Positions 15,764 through 22,160 of a stretch of DNA of 25,641 bases are shown piece after piece. Location: IMG/VR virus record IMGVR_UViG_3300042905_000374, positions 1 through 25,641 of that record, one strand, 5' to 3'. The stretch is from a virus. Made by a program: the position numbers and the translations under genes. The notes beneath the pieces were generated by a model. That model worked only from the letters and a program-made list of their open reading frames with translations, did no database searches and was not told the origin of the DNA. The number at the start of each line of letters is the position of its first letter. Position 1 is the first letter of the stretch.

Positions 15764-15966
15764 TCCTCATCATCATCTGAATACTCAGATGTAATAAGGC
15801 GCATGTTTGATACATCAATACCGTGTTCTTCTGCTTTGTCCATGGCATCTTTGAATGTGGCTAAACAACGGTTAGTCAGATCGCTCACCATGTCAGGGTA
15901 AGTTGCTTCACTTCCAATTTCCACGACAAGACCGCCTAAGCGGATTGAGATTTGTGAGTAAGCCAT
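15760..15966 (-). CDS. lone minus-strand small protein, function unknown
   Basis: This 68-residue protein is the only well-supported gene on the minus strand. Its ATG (complement of 15964-15966) has GGGGGAAA a few bases upstream on that strand. It contains 'SIRLGGLVVEIG', 'YPDMVSDLTNRCLATFKDAM' and an acidic tail 'SEYSDDDED'. The alternating beta then helix pattern resembles small uncharacterised phage proteins. Its stop overlaps the stop of the convergent metallophosphoesterase gene by four bases, and it is divergent from 16104. The region between may hold promoters for both directions, which could make this gene regulatory. That is inference. Confidence 0.75.
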   Translation of the reverse strand: MAYSQISIRLGGLVVEIGSEATYPDMVSDLTNRCLATFKDAMDKAEEHGIDVSNMRLITSEYSDDDED

Positions 15967-16029
15967 GATTTCCCCCTGACCCCTAAGTATGCCATTTCCG
16001 CCACGCCACGCCCATAAATTACAGGGTGC

Positions 16030-16058
16030 TTGTATTTGTCAGCGCCATAGGGTCTAAT
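16030..16058 (+). promoter_or_regulatory. putative rightward promoter in the divergent region
   Basis: TTGTAT (16030-16035) and TCTAAT (16053-16058) are separated by 17 bases and would serve the rightward early genes from 16104. A small hairpin, GGGCT/AGCCC (16070-16083), follows in the leader. The -10 box matches consensus at five of six positions and the -35 box at three. Confidence 0.4.
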
Positions 16059-16103
16059 TCTCCCTACAAGGGCTGGTTAGCCCCCTGACAGGAAGGCAAG
16101 AAA

Positions 16104-16295
16104 ATGGGTCACAGACTTATTGATGAAAATGGCACAACAATTACAGGGCAGATCAGAATGGTGTTTGTTTGCGACATGTGCGGCAACACAGCCGATTTTT
16201 ACCATGGCATGACAACTTACGCAGGCGTAATTAAAAACACTATTACGGCTGCAAGTTTTTGTTCAGAAATTTGTGCAAGAAAAGCGGTGGCATAA
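16104..16295 (+). CDS. small zinc-finger-like protein
   Basis: The 63-residue protein follows an AGGAAGG ribosome site. Its N-terminus is beta-rich and contains 'CDMCG', and the C-terminus contains 'CSEICARK', giving two CxxC pairs separated by about 28 residues, a probable zinc-binding treble-clef or ribbon. It is the first gene of the rightward block after the divergent region. Its role is unknown. Position suggests early expression. Confidence 0.65.
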   Translation: MGHRLIDENGTTITGQIRMVFVCDMCGNTADFYHGMTTYAGVIKNTITAASFCSEICARKAVA

Positions 16296-16469
16296 ATGTC
16301 ATGCACATTATGTGATTGCACAAGTTATTTAGGAATAACATTACAAAACAACAAGTTTCTTTGTTTCAGTTGCATACTTGAAATAAAAAAGTACAAGCAA
16401 CATGCGCCAAATCCATTTCAAATTGTGGAACACCCATTAGATTATTTTCCAATGATCGGAGCAAAATAA
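16296..16469 (+). CDS. cysteine-rich 57-residue protein
   Basis: An ATG directly after the previous stop opens a frame of 58 codons ending in TAA at 16467-16469, one base before the next ATG. The N-terminus has 'MSCTLCDCTSYLG' and then 'FLCFSCILEIKKYK', giving two cysteine pairs of zinc-ribbon spacing. The remainder is polar with prolines. Its exact fit between two genes with no spacer supports expression. No function is recognised. Confidence 0.6.
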   Translation: MSCTLCDCTSYLGITLQNNKFLCFSCILEIKKYKQHAPNPFQIVEHPLDYFPMIGAK

Positions 16470-17060
16470 ATGGCAAATTACAAAGGCCCATTAGATTACA
16501 TTGATGTTGCAACACGCATAATTGAATTCCGCGAAAAGTATCCAACAGGTTCTTTACAGTCATGGAAAGACCCGTATGTAATTGAAGTAAAAATGCCTGA
16601 CGGATCTATCAAAAGTTACATGGTGTATAGCGCGGCTGCATACCGCACACCTGATGACAAATTACCAGGCGTAGGTTGGGCGTACGAGCCAATACCAGGG
16701 CCAACAAACTTTACGCGTGACAGCGAATTACAGAACGCGGAGACAGCCGCGTGGGGTCGCGCCATGGTTGCCGCTCTTGCTGTTGATACTAAAAAAGGCA
16801 TTGCATCATCTGAAGAAGTACGCAACCGCCAAACAAAAACAACTGATGCACCACAAGCAAAAGCACCTGCGGCTAAGCGTGAATACACAACTGATGAAAT
16901 TGCAAGCGCAACAGCCGTGTTTGCTTTGATTGAAGCAACATCTGATTTAGATGAACTCAAATCAGCATGGCAGTTAAATGCAGATCTTCTTGATGTGGTT
17001 ATTGATGGCGTAACTTTGCGTGACACAATCTTGGCAAAGAAAGATGCAATCAATGGATAA
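16470..17060 (+). CDS. probable ERF/Rad52-like single-strand annealing protein
   Basis: The 196-residue protein has 'YIDVATRIIEFREKYPTGSL', 'YMVYSAAAYRTPDDKLPGVG', 'AYEPIPG' and 'SELQNAETAAWGRAMVAAL' followed by 'KKGIASSEEVRNR'. This series is a recurrent pattern in actinophage proteins annotated as ERF or Rad52-like recombinases, in which the 'NAeTSAWGRAiva' helix is the most conserved element. It would anneal single strands during phage recombination and replication. The C-terminal third (about residues 125-196) is a linker plus helices that may bind SSB or nuclease partners. Cas4-like nuclease, SSB and RusA genes nearby support this. Confidence 0.6.
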   Translation: MANYKGPLDYIDVATRIIEFREKYPTGSLQSWKDPYVIEVKMPDGSIKSYMVYSAAAYRTPDDKLPGVGWAYEPIPGPTNFTRDSELQNAETAAWGRAMVAALAVDTKKGIASSEEVRNRQTKTTDAPQAKAPAAKREYTTDEIASATAVFALIEATSDLDELKSAWQLNADLLDVVIDGVTLRDTILAKKDAING

Positions 17061-17358
17061 CAAGGTCATTATTGCGAACAATGCACAATCCACATCAGTA
17101 GCCGCGGCCATGAAAGCCCTGCCTAGAACTGGATCAATGCGCCGCAAGGTGTATGAATACATTGTGGGGCAGGGTTTGCGTGGGGCTACTGATCAAGAGA
17201 TAGAAAAAGCATTAGGCATTGATGGAAACACAGTACGCCCTACTAGGATTAGCCTCATCAAAGATGGTTACATCATTTGGGCAGGCACATTTAGAAAAAA
17301 TAAACACAACAATGACTGCTTGGTTTACCGCGCAGTAGAGGAAGGAATGATGCTATGA
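17053..17358 (+). CDS. winged-helix DNA-binding protein
   Basis: The ATG at 17053 is inside the end of the previous gene and gives 101 residues. An in-frame ATG at 17044 would add three. From about residue 27 there is a winged-helix pattern: 'SMRRKVYEYIVGQGLRGAT', 'DQEIEKALGIDGNTVRPTRI' as the HTH and 'LIKDGYIIWAG' as the wing. This fold suggests a transcriptional regulator or a DNA-binding replication protein. Related actinophage proteins lie in early regions, but no specific target is known. It overlaps the next start by four bases (ATGA). Confidence 0.7.
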   Translation: MDNKVIIANNAQSTSVAAAMKALPRTGSMRRKVYEYIVGQGLRGATDQEIEKALGIDGNTVRPTRISLIKDGYIIWAGTFRKNKHNNDCLVYRAVEEGMML

Positions 17359-17615
17359 GTAAAAAAGAAAATAAGTTTGAACCCTCAAACGGATTAAAGG
17401 TTGCAGTGCATTACAACATCATTGCAATCCGCGCTATGGCTCAAGAGTTAAACATCTTTCCTGAAGTGCTTGCTGAAAAGTTAGATAGCGCGGGCTTCAT
17501 GCTTACGCCTGATCCTTTTAACATGTCATCAGATGCGGGCAAGGTAATTGCGTTGCAGAACAAGCGCGAGAATTCAAACATCAGCCTAGTAAAAGAGGAA
17601 ACAGTTGATGAGTGA
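17355..17615 (+). CDS. hypothetical early protein (86 residues)
   Basis: The gene starts at an ATGA overlap with the previous stop. The central part ('LKVAVHYNIIAIRAMAQELN', 'FPEVLAEKLDSAGFML') looks like a helical domain. The C-terminus is polar and charged. There is no recognisable motif or membrane segment. Tight coupling to a winged-helix gene and a tiny downstream gene marks it as part of the early operon. Confidence 0.65.
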   Translation: MSKKENKFEPSNGLKVAVHYNIIAIRAMAQELNIFPEVLAEKLDSAGFMLTPDPFNMSSDAGKVIALQNKRENSNISLVKEETVDE

Positions 17616-17730
17616 ACAAGAAAAAGCATTTTGGGAGTGGTGGGAAAAAAACGAAATGCACAATTACCGTCTAAATTTTCGCATGGCATTTGATGCAGGT
17701 TATGAAGCGGCAAAGAAAGGCGAGCAATGA
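17608..17730 (+). CDS. 40-residue aromatic/charged microprotein
   Basis: The frame starts at ATG 17608, overlaps the previous gene by eight bases and ends at a TGA that overlaps the next ATG by four bases. GAGGAAA at 17595-17601 is a suitable ribosome site. The N-terminal part contains 'FWEWWEKNEMHNYR' and the second half 'MAFDAGYEAAKKGEQ'. The second part resembles a motif found in small phage proteins that may form a single helix. The overlaps on both sides suggest a real gene; function is unknown. Confidence 0.6.
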   Translation: MSEQEKAFWEWWEKNEMHNYRLNFRMAFDAGYEAAKKGEQ

Positions 17731-18095
17731 GCGAAATTATTACGCCCGCAATGGTGGAGCAAAAATTACGCGGTCTTTCTAAAGAAGTAGATGTAGCCCA
17801 CAAAGATCTTGTAGAGGTTGAAACGATTTACCACAGCATCAAGGCAGAGTATGAAGTTGCTATGGCTAAATCCCGTATGACTTTTGCAACTCAATCATCA
17901 CCTACTGGCAAAAATTACACAGTAGGTGAGCGTGAGGACATGGCGCTTATTCAGAATGAGGAATTGCACAAAGATCTTGCAATTGTGCAAGCCAAAGTTT
18001 TGGCTACCCGCGCTAACACCAACAGGCTAAAAATGCAGGTGGACATTGCCCGTTCAGTAGGTACATCAGTGCGCACCAGTATGGATCTCACATGA
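17727..18095 (+). CDS. coiled-coil protein of the recombination region
   Basis: The 122-residue protein is almost all helix with heptad-like spacing ('MVEQKLRGLSKEVDVAHKDL' and 'NEELHKDLAIVQAKVLATRA'). A short polar loop in the middle ('QSSPTGKNYTVGERED') separates two helices, so an antiparallel hairpin is likely. Proteins of this kind often lie between annealing protein and nuclease genes and might be structural partners, but I do not recognise a named family. It ends with a four-base overlap to the next small membrane gene. Confidence 0.65.
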   Translation: MSEIITPAMVEQKLRGLSKEVDVAHKDLVEVETIYHSIKAEYEVAMAKSRMTFATQSSPTGKNYTVGEREDMALIQNEELHKDLAIVQAKVLATRANTNRLKMQVDIARSVGTSVRTSMDLT

Positions 18096-18265
18096 TTGCT
18101 TTTACTACATTTGTAGCGGGTTTAATTGTGGGTTATTGGCTGTACCCATTGTACATGGCAGTTAAGTTGTACAAAATAAGCAAAAAAATTAGACAGTTGG
18201 AAATTGAACACATGGCAATTATGGAAGATTTACGCGGCAGACAATGGAATGAGGATAATTTGTGA
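18092..18265 (+). CDS. single-pass membrane microprotein
   Basis: The frame of 57 residues starts at ATG 18092 (overlapping the previous TGA) and ends at TGA 18263-18265, overlapping the next GTG. The N-terminal 25 residues are hydrophobic ('FTTFVAGLIVGYWLYPLYMA') and the rest is a charged amphipathic helix ('KLYKISKKIRQLEIEHMAIM'). It looks like a membrane-anchored helix, with the charged part probably cytoplasmic. Function is unknown. Confidence 0.65.
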   Translation: MIAFTTFVAGLIVGYWLYPLYMAVKLYKISKKIRQLEIEHMAIMEDLRGRQWNEDNL

Positions 18266-18933
18266 TTGATTTACAAGAGATGGTTACTAAAACTTTAGTA
18301 GCCAACGACAATGCTAGGGCTAGATCACAACAAACAGCCATTGGGCCATCTGCAATTGGCGGGTGTCAGCGCAGGTTATGGCATGACATTGCACAAACTG
18401 AACCAACAAATGTTGGTGACAAGTTAGGCGCAATCCTGGGAACTTACATTCACACAGGCATTGAAGAAGCCATAAGGCGTGAAGATCCGTTTGGCGTTCA
18501 GTATGAACTAGAAATAGCCGTAGAAGCCAACGGTGTGCCTGGTCATGTGGATTGCTATGACAAAATCAACCACACGGTTATTGATTGGAAAACAATTAAG
18601 AAAGGCAGTGGCCGTTACTTTGGTGCTAACAACAGGCAACAGGTTTGGCAGATACATCTCTACGGCTATTTACTAATAAAAAATGGTTACACAGTCAAAG
18701 ATGTAGCCCTAGTAGGTATTCCGCGTGATGGAAAAATGTCTGACATTTTGGTGTACATGCAACCTTATGATGAGGAAATTGCATTACAAGCGTTAGAACA
18801 TTTAGAAAAAACGCGTGAGATGGTTGCACAACAATTACAGCCACGGCCTGAAAAACCATTAGCATTTTGCGCAGACTTCTGCCCCTACTACGATCCGACA
18901 GGAGAAGAAGGTTGCCCAAGTACACAGAAGTAA
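18262..18933 (+). CDS. Cas4-like PD-(D/E)XK exonuclease
   Basis: A GTG start overlapping the previous stop gives 223 residues. The protein has the RecB/Cas4 nuclease motifs in order: 'GPSAIGGCQRRLW' with Cys35, 'GTYIHTGIEE' with His64, 'GHVDCYD' with Asp97, 'VIDWKT' with Asp108 and Lys110, and 'QVWQIHLYGYLL' with Gln130 and Tyr134. Three C-terminal cysteines (203, 207, 218) complete an N- plus C-terminal cysteine set that should hold an iron-sulphur cluster. It probably resects DNA ends for the annealing protein. Actinophages commonly carry such nucleases without CRISPR. Its end overlaps the WhiB gene. Confidence 0.88.
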   Translation: MIDLQEMVTKTLVANDNARARSQQTAIGPSAIGGCQRRLWHDIAQTEPTNVGDKLGAILGTYIHTGIEEAIRREDPFGVQYELEIAVEANGVPGHVDCYDKINHTVIDWKTIKKGSGRYFGANNRQQVWQIHLYGYLLIKNGYTVKDVALVGIPRDGKMSDILVYMQPYDEEIALQALEHLEKTREMVAQQLQPRPEKPLAFCADFCPYYDPTGEEGCPSTQK

Positions 18934-19247
18934 ATTGGGAAGAAGCAGAATGTAAAAGGTTGGAAGTGCATACAGATTTGTTTTACGACATAGAAGAACA
19001 AAGATCTGTTGATGCTTATGATCACATAAATGCAGTGCGCTCTATTTGTCTCTCTTGCCCTATTTGGAAAGATTGTCTAACCTACGCATTTCAGCACGAA
19101 AATTATGGAATGTGGGGCGGCATGACTAGCCAAGAAAGGGCAAGTATTGATGAGCCGTTAAAGTACCCAAATCAACGCATTAGAGGACTTAAAGCCTTAC
19201 AACAAATGGGCGTTTCATTAGAAATGATTAAGGAGTGTAAAAAGTGA
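18912..19247 (+). CDS. WhiB-family iron-sulphur regulator
   Basis: A TTG at 18912, preceded by the purine-rich GGAGAAGAAGG, gives 111 residues. An ATG at 18867 in the same frame would add an arginine-rich stretch encoded entirely inside the previous gene and is disfavoured. Cluster cysteines are C14, C46, C49 and C55 ('SICLSCPIWKDCLTYAF'), followed by the 'GMWGGMT' turn at 66-72 that is characteristic of WhiB and contacts the primary sigma factor. WhiB proteins are confined to actinobacteria and their phages, which fixes the host group. The C-terminal basic segment ('NQRIRGLKALQQMG') could bind DNA. Roles reported for phage WhiBs include repressing host WhiB and blocking superinfection. Confidence 0.93.
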   Translation: MPKYTEVNWEEAECKRLEVHTDLFYDIEEQRSVDAYDHINAVRSICLSCPIWKDCLTYAFQHENYGMWGGMTSQERASIDEPLKYPNQRIRGLKALQQMGVSLEMIKECKK

Positions 19248-20692
19248 AGGCTGTTTCATTGTTTGCAGGTATAGGCGGCTTTGATTTAGCGCTTGAAAGA
19301 AATGGAATTGAGGTTGTTGCAAGCGTTGAGTGGGATAAGCATGCGCAATCAGTATTAAAAAATAGATTTCCTAATAGCCAAATTTACGGAGACATACAGG
19401 AGGTAACAGGTGAACAACTTATCAACGCAGGATTTGATCCGCGAAATGGAATTATTACAGGAGGATTTCCTTGCCAAGACCTCAGCGTTGCAGGAAAACG
19501 CGCTGGACTTGCAGGAAACAGATCAGGACTCTTTTGGGAAATCTGCCGACTCCTTGACGAAACCAAAACGCAGTATTTCATCTTGGAAAATGTCCCAGGA
19601 TTACTTTCCTCAAGTAACGGAGCAGACATGGGAACAGTCATCTCAGCGTTGGCACAACGCGGGTATGGGCTCGCTTACAGGGTTCTTGACGCTCAACACT
19701 TTGGAGTACCCCAACGACGCCGTAGAGTGTTCATTGTCGGCAGTCTTGGAGACAACGGGGGAACACCTGCTGAAATACTCTCTATCGCAGAAGGCCGCTC
19801 AGGGTATCTTGCGCAGGGCGGAAAATCGCGCAAAAGTCCTACCACCGCTGCTAATGGAAGCCCTGCAACAGTTGGCACACTCCTAGCAAGAGATCACAAA
19901 GGAATAGATCAGATTTCTGTTGAGGAAAACAAATTAGTCTTGTTTGATTTGCCAAATGATGACAAGGAACAAAAAAATGATGCTTTGTTATTTCAAGCCA
20001 CAAGAAATGAAAACATAAGAATTTTTGAAAAACACAGTCCAACATTGGCAGTTGCAGGTTGGTTGCGTAGCCTTAGTGTTTTTAGTCCTTCAAATTTTGC
20101 AAATTACTCAGAAAATGATGATGTTGCGGCAACTTTAAGAGCGGGCGGTGGTGATTTAGGAGGCGGTTCAGAAACATTATTAGTGTTTGACCCTCATCAA
20201 ACAGATGGTGTAAGACTTCAAGGTAAGACTACAAACACTCTAAGAGCGGCTATGGGAATGGGTGGCAATAATGTGCCTATGGTCGCTTACCCCATGCATG
20301 GGGCTATGGTTGGAAGAAGTGATACGGCTGGGCCTAATGGTTCAGGTTTTCTTGATGAAAATGATCCTAGTTACACATTGACTGCATCATCACAGGCTAG
20401 ACATGGGGTTGTTGTTGCTTTTGACACCTATAACCACACAACTGCGGAAACAAATCAGACATTGAGAGCAGGAACAGATGTAGATAAACAGGGAGCAGTT
20501 TTGCAAAATTCAATGGTGCGCAGATTGACACCATTAGAGTGCGAAAGATTACAAGGGTTTCCTGACCATTGGACTGAAGGGCAAACTGATGGACACCGCT
20601 ACAAGCAACTAGGTAATGCAGTAGCCGTACCAGTAGTTCAATGGATTATTGAGCGCTTGGTAAAAGTTATCAATGAAAAGGAGGCGCAGTGA
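19244..20692 (+). CDS. DNA C5-cytosine methyltransferase
   Basis: The start overlaps the WhiB stop by four bases. The 482-residue enzyme has conserved motif I 'FAGIGGFD' (residues 7-14), motif IV with catalytic Cys77 in 'GFPCQDLS', motif VI 'ENV' (115-117), motif VIII 'QRRRR', motif IX 'RRLTPLECERLQGFPD' and motif X 'LGNAVAVPV'. The target recognition region is unusually long (about residues 180-420) and has at least five spaced 'TLxA' units. It transfers methyl groups from S-adenosylmethionine to cytosine in a specific DNA sequence, probably to protect phage DNA from host restriction. No cognate nuclease is seen nearby. A second open frame is nested within codons 56-214. Confidence 0.93.
   Translation: MKAVSLFAGIGGFDLALERNGIEVVASVEWDKHAQSVLKNRFPNSQIYGDIQEVTGEQLINAGFDPRNGIITGGFPCQDLSVAGKRAGLAGNRSGLFWEICRLLDETKTQYFILENVPGLLSSSNGADMGTVISALAQRGYGLAYRVLDAQHFGVPQRRRRVFIVGSLGDNGGTPAEILSIAEGRSGYLAQGGKSRKSPTTAANGSPATVGTLLARDHKGIDQISVEENKLVLFDLPNDDKEQKNDALLFQATRNENIRIFEKHSPTLAVAGWLRSLSVFSPSNFANYSENDDVAATLRAGGGDLGGGSETLLVFDPHQTDGVRLQGKTTNTLRAAMGMGGNNVPMVAYPMHGAMVGRSDTAGPNGSGFLDENDPSYTLTASSQARHGVVVAFDTYNHTTAETNQTLRAGTDVDKQGAVLQNSMVRRLTPLECERLQGFPDHWTEGQTDGHRYKQLGNAVAVPVVQWIIERLVKVINEKEAQ
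19398..19403 (+). promoter_or_regulatory. internal AGGAGG ribosome binding site
   Basis: A full consensus AGGAGG lies inside the methyltransferase coding sequence (codons for Gln-Glu-Val), six bases before a GTG that opens a 158-codon frame. Such a site would be expected to load ribosomes regardless of the outer gene. Confidence 0.6.
19410..19886 (+). CDS. possible nested gene in the methyltransferase +1 frame
   Basis: A GTG with a consensus AGGAGG six bases upstream opens a frame of 158 codons, entirely within the methyltransferase gene and offset by +1. The protein is hydrophilic: a helical N-terminal part ('TQDLIREMELLQEDFLAKTS'), a central 'SSWKMSQDYFPQVTEQTWE' with 'GMGSLTGFLTLNT', and a C-terminal part 'VECSLSAVLETTGEHL' with 'YSLSQKAAQGILRRAENRAK'. 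The last segment resembles sequences I recall from phage proteins and methyltransferase-associated reading frames, usually 'SLSDILE ... KAAxGILRRAEkR'. No catalytic motif is seen. It may be a true dual-coding gene, or a conserved shadow frame produced by codon bias. Confidence 0.45.
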   Translation: MNNLSTQDLIREMELLQEDFLAKTSALQENALDLQETDQDSFGKSADSLTKPKRSISSWKMSQDYFPQVTEQTWEQSSQRWHNAGMGSLTGFLTLNTLEYPNDAVECSLSAVLETTGEHLLKYSLSQKAAQGILRRAENRAKVLPPLLMEALQQLAHS

Positions 20693-21465
20693 CTTGGATT
20701 AAATTAGATGACACTTTGCCCAACAACCCAAAGATTTTGCCATTAAGTGACAAAGCATTTCGCCTATACATTGAAGGACTTTGCTACGCCAACCAGTACC
20801 TCACTGATGGATTTCTAGCCCAGGCTGTGATCAATCGCCTAGATAGCGGAAACGCATGCCAAGAACTCCTTGATGCAGGACTATGGATTGAGGTAGAAGG
20901 CGGTGCGCAGATCCACGATTATTGCGAGCATCAGACAAGCCGCAAGGTTGTTGAGGAAAAGCGTGAGCAGGTGCGCAATCGTGTAACGCGTTACAGAGAA
21001 AAAGGTAACGCTGTTGTAACGACACCAGAAACAGAAACAGAAACAGAAACAGAAACAGAAACAGATAAAAGAAAAGACTTTGATCAATTTTGGAAAATTT
21101 ATCCTTTGAAGGTAGGCAAAGGCGCAGCCCTGAAAGCATTTCTAAAAGCGATCCGCACAACTGATGCAAACATAATCATTAAAGGCGCTCAGAGGTACAA
21201 ATTAGACCCTAACAGGTCGCAGGCATACACAGCACATGCCGCTACTTGGTTAAACGCTCACAGGTGGCTTGATGAGCCTTTACCACCGCGTAATCTTTCT
21301 CCCGCAGAAACTAAAGAAAAAGAATTACAAGAAGCGAAAGCAAAAAAGGAACGAGAGAGAGCAGAAAGCGAAGCATGGTTCAAGGAACAAGAAGAACTAC
21401 GAGAACGCGCAGTACCTCCACCCGCAGAACTGAGAGAACTTTTGAGAAAGAGTTTTGGAAAATAA
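20689..21465 (+). CDS. replication organiser / helicase-loader-like protein
   Basis: A GTG overlapping the previous stop follows AAAGGAGG and gives 258 residues. The N-terminal ~90 residues form a winged-helix-like domain ('MTWIKLDDTLPNNPKILPLS', 'AFRLYIEGLCYANQYLTDGF') as in phage replisome organisers. A Glu-Thr repeat linker (about residues 113-125) follows. The C-terminal domain ('FDQFWKIYPLKVGKGAALKA', 'ATWLNAHRWLDE') matches the conserved end of phage O-like and DnaD-like proteins. A Lys/Glu-rich coiled coil closes the protein. It probably recognises the phage origin and recruits helicase. The origin may lie inside the gene, as in lambda O. Confidence 0.7.
   Translation: MTWIKLDDTLPNNPKILPLSDKAFRLYIEGLCYANQYLTDGFLAQAVINRLDSGNACQELLDAGLWIEVEGGAQIHDYCEHQTSRKVVEEKREQVRNRVTRYREKGNAVVTTPETETETETETETDKRKDFDQFWKIYPLKVGKGAALKAFLKAIRTTDANIIIKGAQRYKLDPNRSQAYTAHAATWLNAHRWLDEPLPPRNLSPAETKEKELQEAKAKKERERAESEAWFKEQEELRERAVPPPAELRELLRKSFGK
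21028..21063 (+). repeat. six tandem GAAACA hexamers
   Basis: Six perfect copies of GAAACA run from 21028 to 21063 and encode the (Glu-Thr)6 linker of the replication protein. They could be a length-variable microsatellite or iteron-like DNA. Confidence 0.9.
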
Positions 21466-21485
21466 CTCAAACATTATCCGTAACT

Positions 21486-21502
21486 GTTACCATTGATGTA
21501 AC
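21486..21502 (+). repeat. small inverted repeat between genes
   Basis: GTTAC (21486-21490) and GTAAC (21498-21502) form an inverted repeat with a 7-base spacer in the 53-base gap before the next gene. An ACCATT direct repeat overlaps it. It may be a weak operator or leader hairpin, or nothing. Confidence 0.3.
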
Positions 21503-21518
21503 CATTACAGGAGGAACT

Positions 21519-21707
21519 ATGACTAAGCAATTAGTTAATCCCGCAGTTGTGCAACCAGGTGATCATGTTCTTGATAGAGGTCATGACCTCATGGTGAAAT
21601 ACATTCAAGGCCCTGATCATGTTGGCGTTTATGATTTTCATGGCGTGAATGAAACTGGTGCAGATCAAATTGCAACAGCGCAGGATCTCATTACACTTCT
21701 TAGGTGA
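21519..21707 (+). CDS. hypothetical 62-residue early protein
   Basis: The ATG at 21519 lies shortly after a perfect AGGAGG. A longer in-frame ORF beginning at 21375 runs back into the replication gene and is rejected. The protein contains 'VVQPGDHVLDRGHDLMVKYI' and 'DHVGVYDFHGVNETGADQI', a small beta barrel-like pattern seen in uncharacterised phage proteins. It overlaps the RusA start by four bases (GTGA). Confidence 0.7.
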   Translation: MTKQLVNPAVVQPGDHVLDRGHDLMVKYIQGPDHVGVYDFHGVNETGADQIATAQDLITLLR

Positions 21708-22084
21708 TTACTTTTCAGGTAGATGGTCAGCCAGTTCCGCAAGGATCTATGAAGGTCATCAATGGGCATGTCATTCATGCCAAAGGTTCAGAACTAGCCG
21801 CATGGCGTTCTGCCATTGCTTTGCGGGCTAGAGAAGCAGGGGCAAAGCCGCACCTTGAACCTGTTGAAATTGACATGATTTTCACAATGACCCGTCCAAA
21901 GACTGTAAACCGCCCTGAGCCATCAGTAGCGCCTGACCTAGACAAACTGGTGAGAGCAGTCCTAGATGGTCTCACGGCTATCGCCTATCGTGATGATGGG
22001 CAGGTTGTACGCCTGACCGCAGCCAAGATCTATGGGGTCACGCCTGGGTTGTGGGTTCAAATGTGGGCAAAAATGCCTGCGTAG
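21704..22084 (+). CDS. RusA-like Holliday junction resolvase
   Basis: The GTG at 21704 overlaps the previous stop and gives 126 residues, the family's usual length. The N-terminus 'FQVDGQPVPQGSMKVING' is the typical RusA opening strand. The active-site region 'APDLDKLVRAVLDGLTAIAY' and 'RDDGQVVRL' carries the acidic residues D78, D80, D88 and D97/D98 expected to bind metal and cut branched DNA. It would resolve recombination and replication junctions before packaging and completes the recombination set with the annealing protein and Cas4-like nuclease. Confidence 0.88.
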   Translation: MITFQVDGQPVPQGSMKVINGHVIHAKGSELAAWRSAIALRAREAGAKPHLEPVEIDMIFTMTRPKTVNRPEPSVAPDLDKLVRAVLDGLTAIAYRDDGQVVRLTAAKIYGVTPGLWVQMWAKMPA

Positions 22085-22085
22085 G

Positions 22086-22101
22086 GTGTGACCAGTCACA
22101 C
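22086..22101. promoter_or_regulatory. perfect inverted repeat, possible operator
   Basis: GTGTGAC, two bases, then GTCACAC form a 16-base palindrome just after the RusA stop. The absence of a following T run argues against a terminator. It lies upstream of the promoter at 22133-22160 and could be a regulator binding site. Confidence 0.45.
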
Positions 22102-22132
22102 AAAAACAATGACTAAATAAATGGCACTTTTT

Positions 22133-22160
22133 TTGCCAAATACCTACTACCTAGTGTAAT
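22133..22160 (+). promoter_or_regulatory. putative sigma70-type promoter
   Basis: TTGCCA (22133-22138) and TGTAAT (22155-22160) are separated by 16 bases, with five of six consensus matches in each box. The site lies in the 122-base gap after the RusA gene and would drive the cluster of small genes from 22207. Confidence 0.6.

Noticed and set aside
16616-17053. 145-codon minus-strand open frame opposite the annealing protein gene
   Set aside because: The plus-strand protein has recognisable conserved motifs and tight gene junctions; the antisense product has none.
17441-17803. 120-codon minus-strand open frame
   Set aside because: It crosses three tightly coupled plus-strand genes and shows no recognisable motif.
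21028-21063. CRISPR-like repeats
   Set aside because: These are contiguous hexamers inside a coding region with no spacers.
22122-22138. TGGCA/TGCCA hairpin with T run
   Set aside because: The T run is in the loop, so it does not act as a terminator; part of it is better read as the -35 box.
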